Of a stretch of 64,000 nucleotides of DNA, positions 17,426-25,029 are shown one piece after another. A program made the position numbers and the translations under genes. The notes beneath the pieces were generated by a model that was not told the origin of the DNA, did no database searches, and was given only the letters and a program-made list of their open reading frames with translations. Numbering within the stretch: position 1 is the first letter of the stretch; each line of letters opens with the position of its first letter. Source of the DNA: Microbacterium sp. SORGH_AS_0428. Lineage in GTDB: Bacteria; Actinomycetota; Actinomycetes; Actinomycetales; Microbacteriaceae. The DNA lies in NCBI RefSeq assembly GCF_031453615.1, contig NZ_JAVIZT010000001.1:2480001-2544000 (forward strand). Reading direction: 5' to 3'.

Positions 17426-18556
17426 TCAGTCCGAGGACTTGAGCACGATCGTCTCGGTGGGAGGTGCCGGGTTCGGGGCATGCCCGATGTATCCGATGAC
17501 CTCCAGCAGCGCCTGCCGCACGGCGGCGGGGCGCTCGAGGTGCACGAGGTGGCCGGCCCCCTCGACGATGAGCTCGCGCACATCCGCCCCGGTCGCGGCG
17601 TCCGCATCCAGCACGGCACGCGTCTGCGACACCATGGGCTGGCTCGGTGCCGCATCCGCGCCCGGCCAGTCCGGCAGGATGCCCAGTGAGCCGAGGTGCG
17701 CCGGGTCCAGGAAGGAGGCGTCCGACACGATCGCGTCGAGCGCGCCGTGGATCCACAGCACCGGCGTGCGAGCGCCGAGGTGCGCGAGTGCGGACTGGTC
17801 GAAGTGGGTGGGGGCGAGCGCGTTGAGCACGCCGAGATCGCCGGATGCCGCGCCCGGCCAGTTGGGGCTCGGCACGGTGTCGCCCGGGTAGTTGCCGCCG
17901 GCCGTGGAGGTGGAGAGCATCGCGTCGATCCAGACATCCTCGCGAGCCGTCCGATACGACTCCGAGACGAACTCGGCGCGGAAGACGCTCCGAGGCGATG
18001 CAGGCGACTCGTCGCTCTTGTCGCGGGCGGTCAGTCGGCGCACGAACTCCGCGTTGGCCGTGGCGGCACCGGTTCCCGCGCCGTCGTCGCTGAGAAGGGT
18101 GCCGTCGAGGCGGGTGCCTCCCAGACCGTAGGGGGAGATGGGCGCCTGCAGGGTGAGTGACAGGGCGCCGTGGCCGTCGAGCGCATACTGCGTAGCGATC
18201 GCTGCACCGAGATCGGTGCCGACGAGGTGCGCCGCACGGATCTCGAGCGCGTCGAGCACGGCGTGCAGGTCGTCCACGAAGTCGCCGACCCCGCGCGTGG
18301 CATCGACCGGCAGCGACTCCGTGCCCCCGAAGCCGCGCAGGTCGATCGCGACGACGCGCAGGTCGCTCGGGAGGTCCTCCATGAACTCCTGCCAGATCAG
18401 CGACGACGACAGCAGACCGTGCAGGAGCACGACGGTGCGGTCGGCGGGGGTGTCGCTGCGATCGCCGTCGCGCAGCAGAACGCGCGCGGAGATACGGGCG
18501 GTGTCCACCTGTCGGGCGGTGATGCCGTCGAACAGGGGGCTGGTGGGTTCGATCAT
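17426..18556 (-). CDS. Alpha/beta hydrolase with an Asp nucleophile (epoxide hydrolase/dehalogenase-like)
   Basis: Cytoplasmic hydrolase of 376 aa. LLHGLLSSSLIW forms the oxyanion region and DLRGFGGTE follows. The nucleophile elbow reads LVGTDLGAA, with Asp where serine esterases have Ser. WIHGALDAIV supplies the acid and GAGHLVHLERP the His. An Asp nucleophile is typical of epoxide hydrolases and haloalkane or fluoroacetate dehalogenases. A longer cap region than usual (about residues 140-290) includes GGNYPGDTVPSPNWPG. ATG 18556 is chosen because GGAGG lies five bases upstream; ATGs at 18580 and 18583 lack this. Confidence 0.75.
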   Translation of the reverse strand: MIEPTSPLFDGITARQVDTARISARVLLRDGDRSDTPADRTVVLLHGLLSSSLIWQEFMEDLPSDLRVVAIDLRGFGGTESLPVDATRGVGDFVDDLHAVLDALEIRAAHLVGTDLGAAIATQYALDGHGALSLTLQAPISPYGLGGTRLDGTLLSDDGAGTGAATANAEFVRRLTARDKSDESPASPRSVFRAEFVSESYRTAREDVWIDAMLSTSTAGGNYPGDTVPSPNWPGAASGDLGVLNALAPTHFDQSALAHLGARTPVLWIHGALDAIVSDASFLDPAHLGSLGILPDWPGADAAPSQPMVSQTRAVLDADAATGADVRELIVEGAGHLVHLERPAAVRQALLEVIGYIGHAPNPAPPTETIVLKSSD

Positions 18557-18634
18557 GGACGCCTCCAGGAGGGGGCACATCACGGCCCCGGCCGTTTCGA
18601 TGATAGCCGGGGCACCTGGAGCGGCCCCGGGTCG

Positions 18635-18646
18635 TAGGGTGGAAAA
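18635..18646 (+). promoter_or_regulatory. Leaderless promoter of proC
   Basis: TAGGGT is followed by GGAAAA and then ATG 18647. Confidence 0.6.
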
Positions 18647-19474
18647 ATGAGCCAGCTCCCCCCTCTCGCGATCCTCGGCGCCGGCTCCATGGGCGGCGCC
18701 ATCGCCCAGGGAGTCGCCGCCTCACCTCTTGCCGGCGAGGTCGTCGTCACCAACCGCAGCCGCACCAAGGCCGAGCTGCTGACCGGTCCCGGCATCCGCT
18801 CGCTCGCGCTCGAGGACGACGCCGCCGCGAACGTCGAGGCGGCGGCAGCCGCCGACGTCGTGCTGATCGGTGTCAAGCCGGGAATGGTCCCGGATCTGCT
18901 CGCCGAGATCGGCCCGCAGCTGCGTCCGGGCACGATCGTGGTGAGCCTCGCCGCGGGCGTGACCATCGCCACGTTCGAGCGGATCCTGGGACCCGCCGCG
19001 ATCGTCGTGCGCTCCATGCCGAACACGCCGGCCGTGGTCGGCAAGGCCGTCACGGGGCTCGCCGCGGGCTCGCTCGCCGACGATCGCGTGATGGGCGTCG
19101 TGCGGGCGGTGTTCGAGACCGTGGGCGCCGTCGTCGAGGTGGCGGAGGAACAGATCGACGCCCTGTCGACCATCTCCGGCTCCGGCCCCGCCTACGTGTT
19201 CCTGCTCATCGAGAAGCTCACCGAGGCGGCGGTCGGAAAGGGCTTCGACTCCGCCACGGCCCGGCTGATGGCGGAGCAGACCTTCGTCGGGGCCGCGGCG
19301 CTGCTCGATGCCACGGGCGAAGACCCCGCCGAACTGCGCCGACGTGTCACGAGTCCGAAGGGGACGACCGAGCGGGCCGTCGCCGTGCTGCAGGACGCCC
19401 ATCTCGACCGCGTCTTCGCCGAGGCGACGGATGCCGCCCTCGCCCGGGCGAAGGAGCTCGCCGCCGGCGGCTGA
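18647..19474 (+). CDS. proC: Pyrroline-5-carboxylate reductase
   Basis: Last step of proline synthesis, NAD(P)H-dependent; 275 aa. The Rossmann motif ILGAGSMGGAIAQG starts the protein. SMPNTPAVVGK and SGSGPAYVFLLIEKL are family signatures, and VTSPKGTTERAV closes the active site. The last codons (ELAAGG) and the stop lie inside a 34-bp repeat that recurs at the end of the hydrolase gene 1.75 kb downstream. In M. tuberculosis proC directly precedes the small HTH and bS22 genes, which here lie 4.5 kb further on. Confidence 0.96.
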   Translation: MSQLPPLAILGAGSMGGAIAQGVAASPLAGEVVVTNRSRTKAELLTGPGIRSLALEDDAAANVEAAAAADVVLIGVKPGMVPDLLAEIGPQLRPGTIVVSLAAGVTIATFERILGPAAIVVRSMPNTPAVVGKAVTGLAAGSLADDRVMGVVRAVFETVGAVVEVAEEQIDALSTISGSGPAYVFLLIEKLTEAAVGKGFDSATARLMAEQTFVGAAALLDATGEDPAELRRRVTSPKGTTERAVAVLQDAHLDRVFAEATDAALARAKELAAGG

Positions 19475-19487
19475 GGCTCAGCGGTCG
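19454..19487. repeat. Left copy of a perfect 34-bp direct repeat bounding the araC-hydrolase cassette
   Basis: Identical over 34 bases to 21204-21237. It contains the palindrome GCCGCCGGCGGC and the inverted repeat GCTGAG-G-CTCAGC, within which lie the stop of proC on one strand and of the araC-type gene on the other. The dyad could also act as a bidirectional terminator. Confidence 0.95.
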
Positions 19488-20413
19488 GCGCCGGGTGTGA
19501 TTCCGAACCGCTCGCGATAGGCGCGGTGGAACGTGCCCGCGTCCGCGAATCCGTTCGAGCGCGCGATCGCTGCGACGGATCGTGCACGTCCCGCGCCGCG
19601 CAGCTCCTCGCGCGCCCGGTCGAGCCGCTCGGCCCGGAGCCATCCCGAGAACGTATCGCCGTCCTGCGCGAACGCGTTCTGAACGGTGCGCGGGGTGCAG
19701 CCGAACGCGCGCGCCACGGCGGCGATGTCGAAGCGCGGGTCCACGAGCCGGGAACGCGCGTAGATGCGCAGCGCGTGCGCCCTCACGGGCGTTGAGGGGT
19801 CGCGATCATCGACCGCGAACGCGTCGAGCAGGTCGATGACGCAGCTGCTCATCGATGTGGCGACTCGCGCCAGGTCCGCCTTCGCGGCCTGCGCCAGCAA
19901 TCCCACCTGCGTGCCCAGCTGTGCTCCGAGCGGCGTGCGCGCGAGGCGGTCGCCGAGCGAGGGGAGCGCCCGCACGGTGCGCGGCGAGAGGTGCTCCCGT
20001 GGGATGCGAACGGTCACGAGGTCGAGCCGTCGGCGCTTGTCGGCCAGCACGTCGAAGGGCAGCCCGTTCTCGAGCACGGTGGCGGAGCGGGCGGCGACGT
20101 CCCACGTCCGACCGCGCTGTGAGAGCCCCCACGGCTTGAGGCTGTGATTGATGAAGACGGCGTCGTCGGGCACCCGCGCGATCGATGCGCGGTCTCGGCG
20201 GGCGTCCACGCCCGGTGTGGAGATCATGCCGACATCCGTGAGGCCCGTGCGGTACAGCGAGAAGTCCGCGTCGAACGGACCGAGTCTGGGGCGACGCGGC
20301 TGCACACCGACGTACACGTCGGCGAGGCTGGCGCAGAAATGGTCGTAGTCGGCACCGGGGGGAAGGCCGCGGGTCGTGCCGCGCACGCGCACGCCGGAGG
20401 CGTTTTCGCCCAT
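19478..20413 (-). CDS. AraC-family transcriptional regulator
   Basis: DNA-binding regulator of 311 aa. Residues about 1-190 form a ligand-binding domain of the AraC_binding_2 type (FINHSLKPWGLSQRGRTW, VTVRIPREHLSP). The C-terminal third has two helix-turn-helix units: DIAAVARAFGCTPRTVQNAF and VAAIARSNGFADAGTFHRAYRERFG. An SD AAGAGG precedes the ATG. It diverges from the hydrolase gene across 112 bp, the usual layout for a regulator controlling an adjacent catabolic enzyme. Its last codons lie in the left 34-bp repeat, and it ends in DR like KtrA. Confidence 0.9.
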   Translation of the reverse strand: MGENASGVRVRGTTRGLPPGADYDHFCASLADVYVGVQPRRPRLGPFDADFSLYRTGLTDVGMISTPGVDARRDRASIARVPDDAVFINHSLKPWGLSQRGRTWDVAARSATVLENGLPFDVLADKRRRLDLVTVRIPREHLSPRTVRALPSLGDRLARTPLGAQLGTQVGLLAQAAKADLARVATSMSSCVIDLLDAFAVDDRDPSTPVRAHALRIYARSRLVDPRFDIAAVARAFGCTPRTVQNAFAQDGDTFSGWLRAERLDRAREELRGAGRARSVAAIARSNGFADAGTFHRAYRERFGITPGADR

Positions 20414-20525
20414 CGATACCTCTTTTCGCCGAGCGCCAGTGCTCGGTCTCCGCGGGTGCTCCTATCGTGAGCCTCGTCTGCGGCGCGGTCAAGGATGCGC
20501 CGACCCGAACGAGAGCGAGACGACG

Positions 20526-21224
20526 ATGTCCGTACGACCGACCCTGCTCCTGGTCCACGGCGCCTGGCACGGCGCCTGGTGCTGGGAACCGCTCATCCGC
20601 GTGTTGACGAACCGGGGATGGGAGGTGCGGGCGATCGATCTTCCGACCGTGCACGCGCCGCACAAGGAGAATCTCGGGATGCAGGACGACGCGGATGCGG
20701 TTCGCGCGGCGATCGACGCCGTCGCCGGCCCTGTCGTCGTCGTCGCCCATTCTTACGGCGGCGTCCCGGTGACGCAGGGAGCCGATGCGCCGAACGTGCA
20801 GCACATCGTCTACGTCGCGGCGTTCGTGCTCGACGCGGGGGAGTCGTTGCTCGCCGCGGTCGGCGGACTCGAGCCCGACTGGTGGCACGTCGACGGGCTG
20901 CTCGCGACCGCCGGTGACGAGCTCCGTCCGCCACGGGAACTCTTCTTCGCCGATGTCGCGCCCGATCTGGCCGCCGCCGCGAGCGCCAGGCTCCTGCCCC
21001 AGGCAGTGCGCTCGTTCCACGATCCGGTCACCTCGGTGGCCTGGCGGAACAAGGAGACGACCTACGTCATCACCGAACAGGATGCGATCTTCCCGGTGCC
21101 GGCCCAGGAGGCGTTGGCCGCACGGTCAGGTTCCGCCGCACCTCGGCTCGACACGAGCCACTCGCCGTTTCTCTCACAGCCCGACGCGCTGGCCGACATC
21201 ATCGAGCTCGCCGCCGGCGGCTGA
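20526..21224 (+). CDS. Alpha/beta hydrolase (salicylate esterase/MeNE-like)
   Basis: Serine hydrolase of 232 aa. It opens with TLLLVHGAWHGAWCWEP, the hallmark of the plant salicylic-acid-binding and related bacterial esterases. AHSYGG carries the nucleophile, TEQDAIFP the acid and DTSHSPFLSQP the His, so the triad is complete. The divergent AraC regulator suggests induction by an ester or its product. The final ELAAGG and stop are inside the right 34-bp repeat and match the C-terminus of ProC residue for residue, so the native C-terminus may have been replaced. Confidence 0.82.
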   Translation: MSVRPTLLLVHGAWHGAWCWEPLIRVLTNRGWEVRAIDLPTVHAPHKENLGMQDDADAVRAAIDAVAGPVVVVAHSYGGVPVTQGADAPNVQHIVYVAAFVLDAGESLLAAVGGLEPDWWHVDGLLATAGDELRPPRELFFADVAPDLAAAASARLLPQAVRSFHDPVTSVAWRNKETTYVITEQDAIFPVPAQEALAARSGSAAPRLDTSHSPFLSQPDALADIIELAAGG

Positions 21225-21237
21225 GGCTCAGCGGTCG
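21204..21237. repeat. Right copy of the perfect 34-bp direct repeat
   Basis: Identical to 19454-19487 and carries the stops of the hydrolase (+) and of ktrA (-). Similarity ends abruptly on both sides. Confidence 0.95.
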
Positions 21238-21899
21238 AGGGAGGCGAAACGCTCGATGTCGCTGTTCGTCCCCGAGACGATGATGAGGTCGTGGTTGGTC
21301 ACGACCGTGTTGGCCTCGGCGTAGCGGAACGGCTTGCCGGGGCTCTTCACGCCGACGACCGTCACCTTGTACTTGGTGCGCACGCCGGACTCGTTGAGGC
21401 CGACGCCGCGAATGAAGCGCGGCGGGTACATCTTCGCGAGCACGAAGTCGTCGTCGAAGCGGATGAAGTCCAGCATCCGACCGCTCACCAGGTGCGCGAC
21501 GCGCTCGCCGGCCTCGCGCTCCGGGTAGATGACGTGGTTCGCGCCGACGCGGGCGAGGATCTTGCCGTGCGACTGCGAGACGGCCTTCGCCCAGATCTGA
21601 GGAACCTTCAGGTCGACGAGGTTCGCGGTGATGAGCACGGACGCCTCGATCGACGAGCCGACCGCGACGACCGCCACCTGGAAGTCCGCGGCGCCCACCT
21701 GCGTCAGCGCCTCGATGTTGCGGGCGTCCGCCTGCACCGTGTGGGTGACCCGCTCCGACCACTTCTGCACCAGATCGAGGTTGTCGTCGATCGCCAGCAC
21801 CTCGCGATCCAGCCGGTCGAGCTCGCCCGCGCAGGCGGCGCCGAAGCGACCGAGGCCGATCACGAGCACGGGGGCGTCGTTGCGGAGCTTCTCAACCAT
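21228..21899 (-). CDS. ktrA: KtrA/TrkA-type potassium channel regulatory subunit
   Basis: Cytoplasmic RCK protein of 223 aa that binds nucleotides and gates KtrB. VLVIGLGRFGAACAGEL is the Rossmann P-loop of the RCK_N domain, with AIDDN at the second strand. The C-terminal RCK_C part (FVLAKMYPPRFIRGVGL onward) contains GVKSPGKPFRYAEANTVV. ATG 21899 is chosen over a TTG six bases earlier because TAATCT lies seven bases upstream. It follows ktrB on the same strand. Confidence 0.9.
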   Translation of the reverse strand: MVEKLRNDAPVLVIGLGRFGAACAGELDRLDREVLAIDDNLDLVQKWSERVTHTVQADARNIEALTQVGAADFQVAVVAVGSSIEASVLITANLVDLKVPQIWAKAVSQSHGKILARVGANHVIYPEREAGERVAHLVSGRMLDFIRFDDDFVLAKMYPPRFIRGVGLNESGVRTKYKVTVVGVKSPGKPFRYAEANTVVTNHDLIIVSGTNSDIERFASLDR

Positions 21900-21912
21900 G
21901 GGCAACAGATTA
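21900..21912 (-). promoter_or_regulatory. Leaderless-type promoter of ktrA
   Basis: On the minus strand TAATCT is followed by seven bases and then ATG 21899. It lies between ktrB and ktrA, so ktrA may also be expressed alone. Confidence 0.5.
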
Positions 21913-21963
21913 CGGCGATCACTCAGCCCGCATCGACCGTGATCCCCATTCGGATCGTGCCGT

Positions 21964-23406
21964 TCAGCCGACGATGGGGCGCTCGACCGGCAGCGAGTAG
22001 AGCTGCGAGCGGGAGGATGCGGCCACCGCCGCCGCCAGGGTCACGGTGCCGACGCGGCCCATGAACATCGTTGCCGCCAGCACGTACACCGCCGGATCCG
22101 GAAGGTCGCTGGTCAGCCCCGTCGACAGCCCGACCGTGGCGAAGCCCGACACGACATCGAAGAGCACCTTGTCCACATCCGCCTTCGTGATCTGGGCGAT
22201 GGTGATCGTGGAGAGGGCGACGATCGTCGCGCCCCAGGCCACGACCGAGAGCGCGACGCGCTGCACGTCGCTCGGGATGCGGCGGCCGAACGCCTGCACC
22301 GACGGACGGCCCTTGGCCTCCGACCAGACGCTGAGGGCGAGCACCGCGAGGGTCGTGACCTTGATGCCGCCCGCCGTCGACGCCGACCCGCCGCCGACGA
22401 ACATGAGCATGGAGCCGACCAGCAGCGAGGAGCCGTGCAGGTCGCCGATCTCGACGACCGAGAAGCCGCCCGAGCGTGTCATCGCCGACAGGAAGAACGA
22501 TTGGAAGGTCGTGTCCCAGGCGTCCATCCCGCCGAAGGTGAGGGGGTTGTCGTACTCCAGGCTCACGAACACCACGGCCCCGGCGAAGAACAGGATGACG
22601 GTCGTGATGAGGGTGAGCTTGGTGTGCAGCGACCAGTGGCGCACGTGCCACTGATGCCGCCAGAGGGTGAAGATCACCGGGAAGCCGATGGAGCCCAGGA
22701 ACACGCCGATCATCAGCACCGTCATGAACAGGTAGTCGTGCGAGAACGGCGCGAGGCCGTCGGCGTTCGGAGTGAAGCCGGTGTTCGTGAACGACATCGC
22801 GGCGAAGTACGGCGCCTCCCAGAGGGCCGTGATCGGGTCGACTCCGCCGGCGAGCAGCGACGGGTAGAGCAGGACGGCGAGACCCGCCTCGATGACGAGC
22901 GTGGAGAGGGCGACGGTGCGAAGAAGCGCACCGACCTCGCCGAGGCGGACGGTCTGCCCCTCGTTCACGGGGCCGCCGTGCACGCGCATCGGGTTGCTGT
23001 CGCCGGCAGCGATGAGCTTCGCGCGCAGCCCCAGCCTGCGGGAGATGATGAGCCCGAGGATCGAGGCGAGGGTCAGCACACCGAGCGCACCGACGTTGAC
23101 GCCGATGTAGATCACGACCTGCCCGAGCGGCGACCAGTGCGAGCCCATGTTGACCGTCGACAGGCCCGTGACGCAGATCGTGGAGACGGCGGTGAACAGG
23201 GCGTCCGCGAGCGGGGTGACCCGGCCGTCCGCCGCCATCGCGGGCAGCGACAGGAGCGCCGTGAACACCAGGATCAGACCCGAGAAGATCAGGACCGCGA
23301 AGCGCGCCGGCGACGAGGTCGTGAAGGTCTTGGCCGCATCGCTGATGCGCTCCCACGCGGTGCTGAGCCGACGCCGCGTCGCCGAACTCGCGGAGTCGGA
23401 CGTCAT
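21964..23406 (-). CDS. ktrB: KtrB/TrkH-family potassium uptake membrane subunit
   Basis: Ion-translocating subunit of 480 aa with four pore repeats. Each selectivity-filter loop is visible: STICVTGLST, SFTNTGFTPN, AMTRSGGFSV and GFATVGLSTGL, with the key Gly in each. GGGSASTAGGIKVTT is the gating-loop region after the third repeat. Na+- or H+-coupled K+ entry with KtrA is the known family role. It diverges from the ArsR gene across 87 bp. Confidence 0.93.
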   Translation of the reverse strand: MTSDSASSATRRRLSTAWERISDAAKTFTTSSPARFAVLIFSGLILVFTALLSLPAMAADGRVTPLADALFTAVSTICVTGLSTVNMGSHWSPLGQVVIYIGVNVGALGVLTLASILGLIISRRLGLRAKLIAAGDSNPMRVHGGPVNEGQTVRLGEVGALLRTVALSTLVIEAGLAVLLYPSLLAGGVDPITALWEAPYFAAMSFTNTGFTPNADGLAPFSHDYLFMTVLMIGVFLGSIGFPVIFTLWRHQWHVRHWSLHTKLTLITTVILFFAGAVVFVSLEYDNPLTFGGMDAWDTTFQSFFLSAMTRSGGFSVVEIGDLHGSSLLVGSMLMFVGGGSASTAGGIKVTTLAVLALSVWSEAKGRPSVQAFGRRIPSDVQRVALSVVAWGATIVALSTITIAQITKADVDKVLFDVVSGFATVGLSTGLTSDLPDPAVYVLAATMFMGRVGTVTLAAAVAASSRSQLYSLPVERPIVG

Positions 23407-23480
23407 CCGTGGGACCCTTCGGAGATGCGGAGCGGTCTGCGACCGGAACGCGTGTCATGGTACTCCGCTCGGAGCCCGAC

Positions 23481-23493
23481 TAACCTAAGGCGC
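23481..23493 (+). promoter_or_regulatory. Leaderless-type promoter of the ArsR gene
   Basis: TAACCT is followed by seven bases and then ATG 23494. Confidence 0.45.
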
Positions 23494-23898
23494 ATGGCGG
23501 ACATCTTCGGCGTGATCGCGGACGCGACCCGGCGCGACATCCTGCGCCTTCTGCTGGATCGTTCGACGTCCGGCGAAGACGGCACGAGCGTCTCGCACAT
23601 CGTGAGCGAGCTGGGCGTGAGCCAGCCGACGGTGTCGAAGCACCTCAAGGTGCTCCGCGAGAGCGACCTCGTATCGGTGCGCGAAGAAGGCCAGCACCGC
23701 TACTACAGCCTCTCCCGTGAGCCGCTCGACGAGATCGACGCGTGGCTCATGCCGTTCCTCACAGAGGACGAGGATGCGACGGCCGCGTTCGTCTCGACGC
23801 TGCCGGAGCCGGCCGCGAACGCGGCTGCAGCCGTCGGCCGCGCGGCCGCATCCGTCAACCGCGCGGTCGCGGCGGCGTTCGGCAAGCGCGGTCGCTGA
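23494..23898 (+). CDS. ArsR-family winged-helix regulator
   Basis: DNA-binding protein of 134 aa. MADIFGVIADATRRDILRLLL begins the winged helix, GVSQPTVSKHLKVLRESDLV is the recognition helix and EGQHRYYSL the wing. No metal-binding Cys cluster (ELCVCDL type) is present, so metal sensing is unlikely. The C-terminus is a long Ala-rich tail (AANAAAAVGRAAASVNRAVAA). It diverges from ktrB, which it may regulate. Confidence 0.88.
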   Translation: MADIFGVIADATRRDILRLLLDRSTSGEDGTSVSHIVSELGVSQPTVSKHLKVLRESDLVSVREEGQHRYYSLSREPLDEIDAWLMPFLTEDEDATAAFVSTLPEPAANAAAAVGRAAASVNRAVAAAFGKRGR

Positions 23899-23987
23899 CG
23901 CCCGCCACGTTCGTCACACAGGTCACTCCGGTTTACACGCGTCTATGCGTCGCCCTAGAGTGTGCTGAACCCCGGGGAGGATGGGAC

Positions 23988-24179
23988 ATGGCCGAGTTGC
24001 CCGACGTGCGCTTTCTCACCGTCGCCGAAGTGGCGCAGATCATGCGCGTGTCGAAGATGACGGTGTACCGTCTCGTGCATGCGGGCGAACTGCCCGCTGT
24101 GCGCTTCGGGCGCAGCTATCGGGTGCCCGAATCCGCCGTCACAGAGGCCGTGCAGCGGCCGATCGCCGACGTCGGCTAG
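23988..24179 (+). CDS. Small excisionase-type helix-turn-helix protein linked to bS22
   Basis: MerR/excisionase-fold DNA-binding protein of 63 aa: RFLTVAEVAQIMRVSKMTVY then RLVHAGELPAVRFGRSYRVP. This gene is conserved next to the bS22 gene across actinobacteria (Rv0500A in M. tuberculosis). TAGAGT at 23956-23961 and GGGGAGG at 23974-23980 give it a leader and SD. Its stop codon TAG forms the first half of the -10 for bS22. The target genes are unknown. Confidence 0.85.
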   Translation: MAELPDVRFLTVAEVAQIMRVSKMTVYRLVHAGELPAVRFGRSYRVPESAVTEAVQRPIADVG

Positions 24180-24182
24180 ACT
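24177..24182 (+). promoter_or_regulatory. -10 element of the bS22 gene
   Basis: TAGACT overlaps the upstream stop codon TAG. Transcription would start near 24189, just before a perfect hairpin CGAGGCA/TGCCTCG (24187-24193 with 24203-24209), leaving an about 73-base leader. Confidence 0.5.
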
Positions 24183-24261
24183 TATCCGAGGCATTTTTTC
24201 GGTGCCTCGTTCCCGGGAGCAGGTCATCCTGCGCCCAGACCGCCAACCAGTGAGGTTTTCC

Positions 24262-24360
24262 GTGGGTTCTGTCATCAAGAAGCGCCGCAAGCGCATGGCG
24301 AAGAAGAAGCACCGCAAGCTGCTTCGCAAGACTCGCCACCAGCGCCGCAACAAGAAGTAA
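24262..24360 (+). CDS. 30S ribosomal protein bS22 (AurkAIP1/COX24 type)
   Basis: Thirty-two residues, MGSVIKKRRKRMAKKKHRK and on, almost entirely Lys/Arg. This is the actinobacterial small ribosomal protein first seen in mycobacterial ribosomes, homologous to the mitochondrial AurkAIP1 C-terminus. The GTG start gives the family's exact length. It lies directly behind the small HTH gene, as in other actinobacteria. Confidence 0.95.
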   Translation: MGSVIKKRRKRMAKKKHRKLLRKTRHQRRNKK

Positions 24361-24368
24361 GCGGCATC

Positions 24369-24406
24369 GACACAAGCGCCTGTCCCCTGGACGGGCGCTT
24401 CGTGTC
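24369..24406 (+). terminator. Long-stem terminator after bS22
   Basis: GACAC, AAGCGCC and GTCC (24369-24385) pair with GGAC, GGCGCTT and GTGTC (24389-24406) through small bulges, about 16 bp in all with a CCT loop. There is no T tract. Confidence 0.7.
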
Positions 24407-24413
24407 TGCGGTC

Positions 24414-24425
24414 TAGCCTGGTGAC
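24414..24425 (+). promoter_or_regulatory. Leaderless promoter of the rhodanese gene
   Basis: TAGCCT is followed by six bases and then ATG 24426. Confidence 0.6.
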
Positions 24426-24719
24426 ATGAATTCGATCACGGTGCAGCAGCTGCGCGAGCGCGAGGGCGTTCCTCTCATCGACGTGCGAGAGGTGGAGGAG
24501 TTCGCCTCCGGCCACGTGCCCGGCGCGGTCAACGTTCCCATGTCGACCATCGGCGACAACCTCGATCGTCTGCCCGAGGGGCCCTTCGACGTCATCTGCC
24601 AGATGGGCGGTCGCTCGGCGCGCGTGGTGCAGGCGCTCGAAGCCCGCGGATACGAGGCCACGAACGTCGACGGCGGCACGGGCGAGTGGATCGCCGCGGG
24701 CTACCCGGTCGAGTCCTGA
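24426..24719 (+). CDS. Rhodanese-like domain protein
   Basis: Single rhodanese domain of 97 aa, cytoplasmic, with no signal peptide. LIDVREVEEFASGHVPGAVN is the family N-terminal signature. The active loop reads ICQMGGRSA with the catalytic Cys, and GYEATNVDGGTGEWIAAGYP is the C-terminal signature. It is likely a sulfur carrier or transferase. A leaderless promoter fixes the start. Confidence 0.93.
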   Translation: MNSITVQQLREREGVPLIDVREVEEFASGHVPGAVNVPMSTIGDNLDRLPEGPFDVICQMGGRSARVVQALEARGYEATNVDGGTGEWIAAGYPVES

Positions 24720-24735
24720 GGTCGTATACCCGATC

Positions 24736-24747
24736 TAGGATGTGAGC
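24736..24747 (+). promoter_or_regulatory. Leaderless promoter of the glutaredoxin-like gene
   Basis: TAGGAT is followed by GTGAGC and then GTG 24748. The six-base rule selects the second GTG; the GTG at 24742 would lie upstream of the transcript start. Confidence 0.6.
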
Positions 24748-25029
24748 GTGAGAACCATCACGCTCATCGGCAAAGAAGGCTGCCACCTCTGCGACGTCGC
24801 CCGCGGGGTGATCGAGCATGTCCTCGCCGAACTCCCCGACGAGGCGGCCGACCGCATCCAGCTCGAGGAGAAGTCCATCCTGGACGACCCGGCGCTGCAT
24901 GAGCAGTGGGCCGAGAAGATCCCCGTCGTCATGATCGATGACGATCTGCACGCGTACTGGCGAGTGAACCCCGAGCGGCTGCGTACCGCGGTCGAGGAGG
25001 CCACCCGCCCCGAAGGAGCATCACTGTGA
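24748..25029 (+). CDS. Glutaredoxin-family (thioredoxin-fold) protein
   Basis: Small redox protein of 93 aa beginning MRTITLIGKEGCHLCDVARG. The CHLC active site is of the type seen in the DUF836/glutaredoxin 2-like family, with IPVVMIDDDLHAYWRVN giving the cis-Pro region. GTG 24748 is preferred over GTG 24742 on promoter spacing. The stop overlaps the GTG of the next gene (GTGA), so the two are coupled. Confidence 0.88.
   Translation: MRTITLIGKEGCHLCDVARGVIEHVLAELPDEAADRIQLEEKSILDDPALHEQWAEKIPVVMIDDDLHAYWRVNPERLRTAVEEATRPEGASL

Noticed and set aside
24742..24747. GTG 24742 as start of the glutaredoxin-like gene
   Set aside because: It lies between the -10 and the predicted RNA start; GTG 24748 fits the six-base spacing seen elsewhere.
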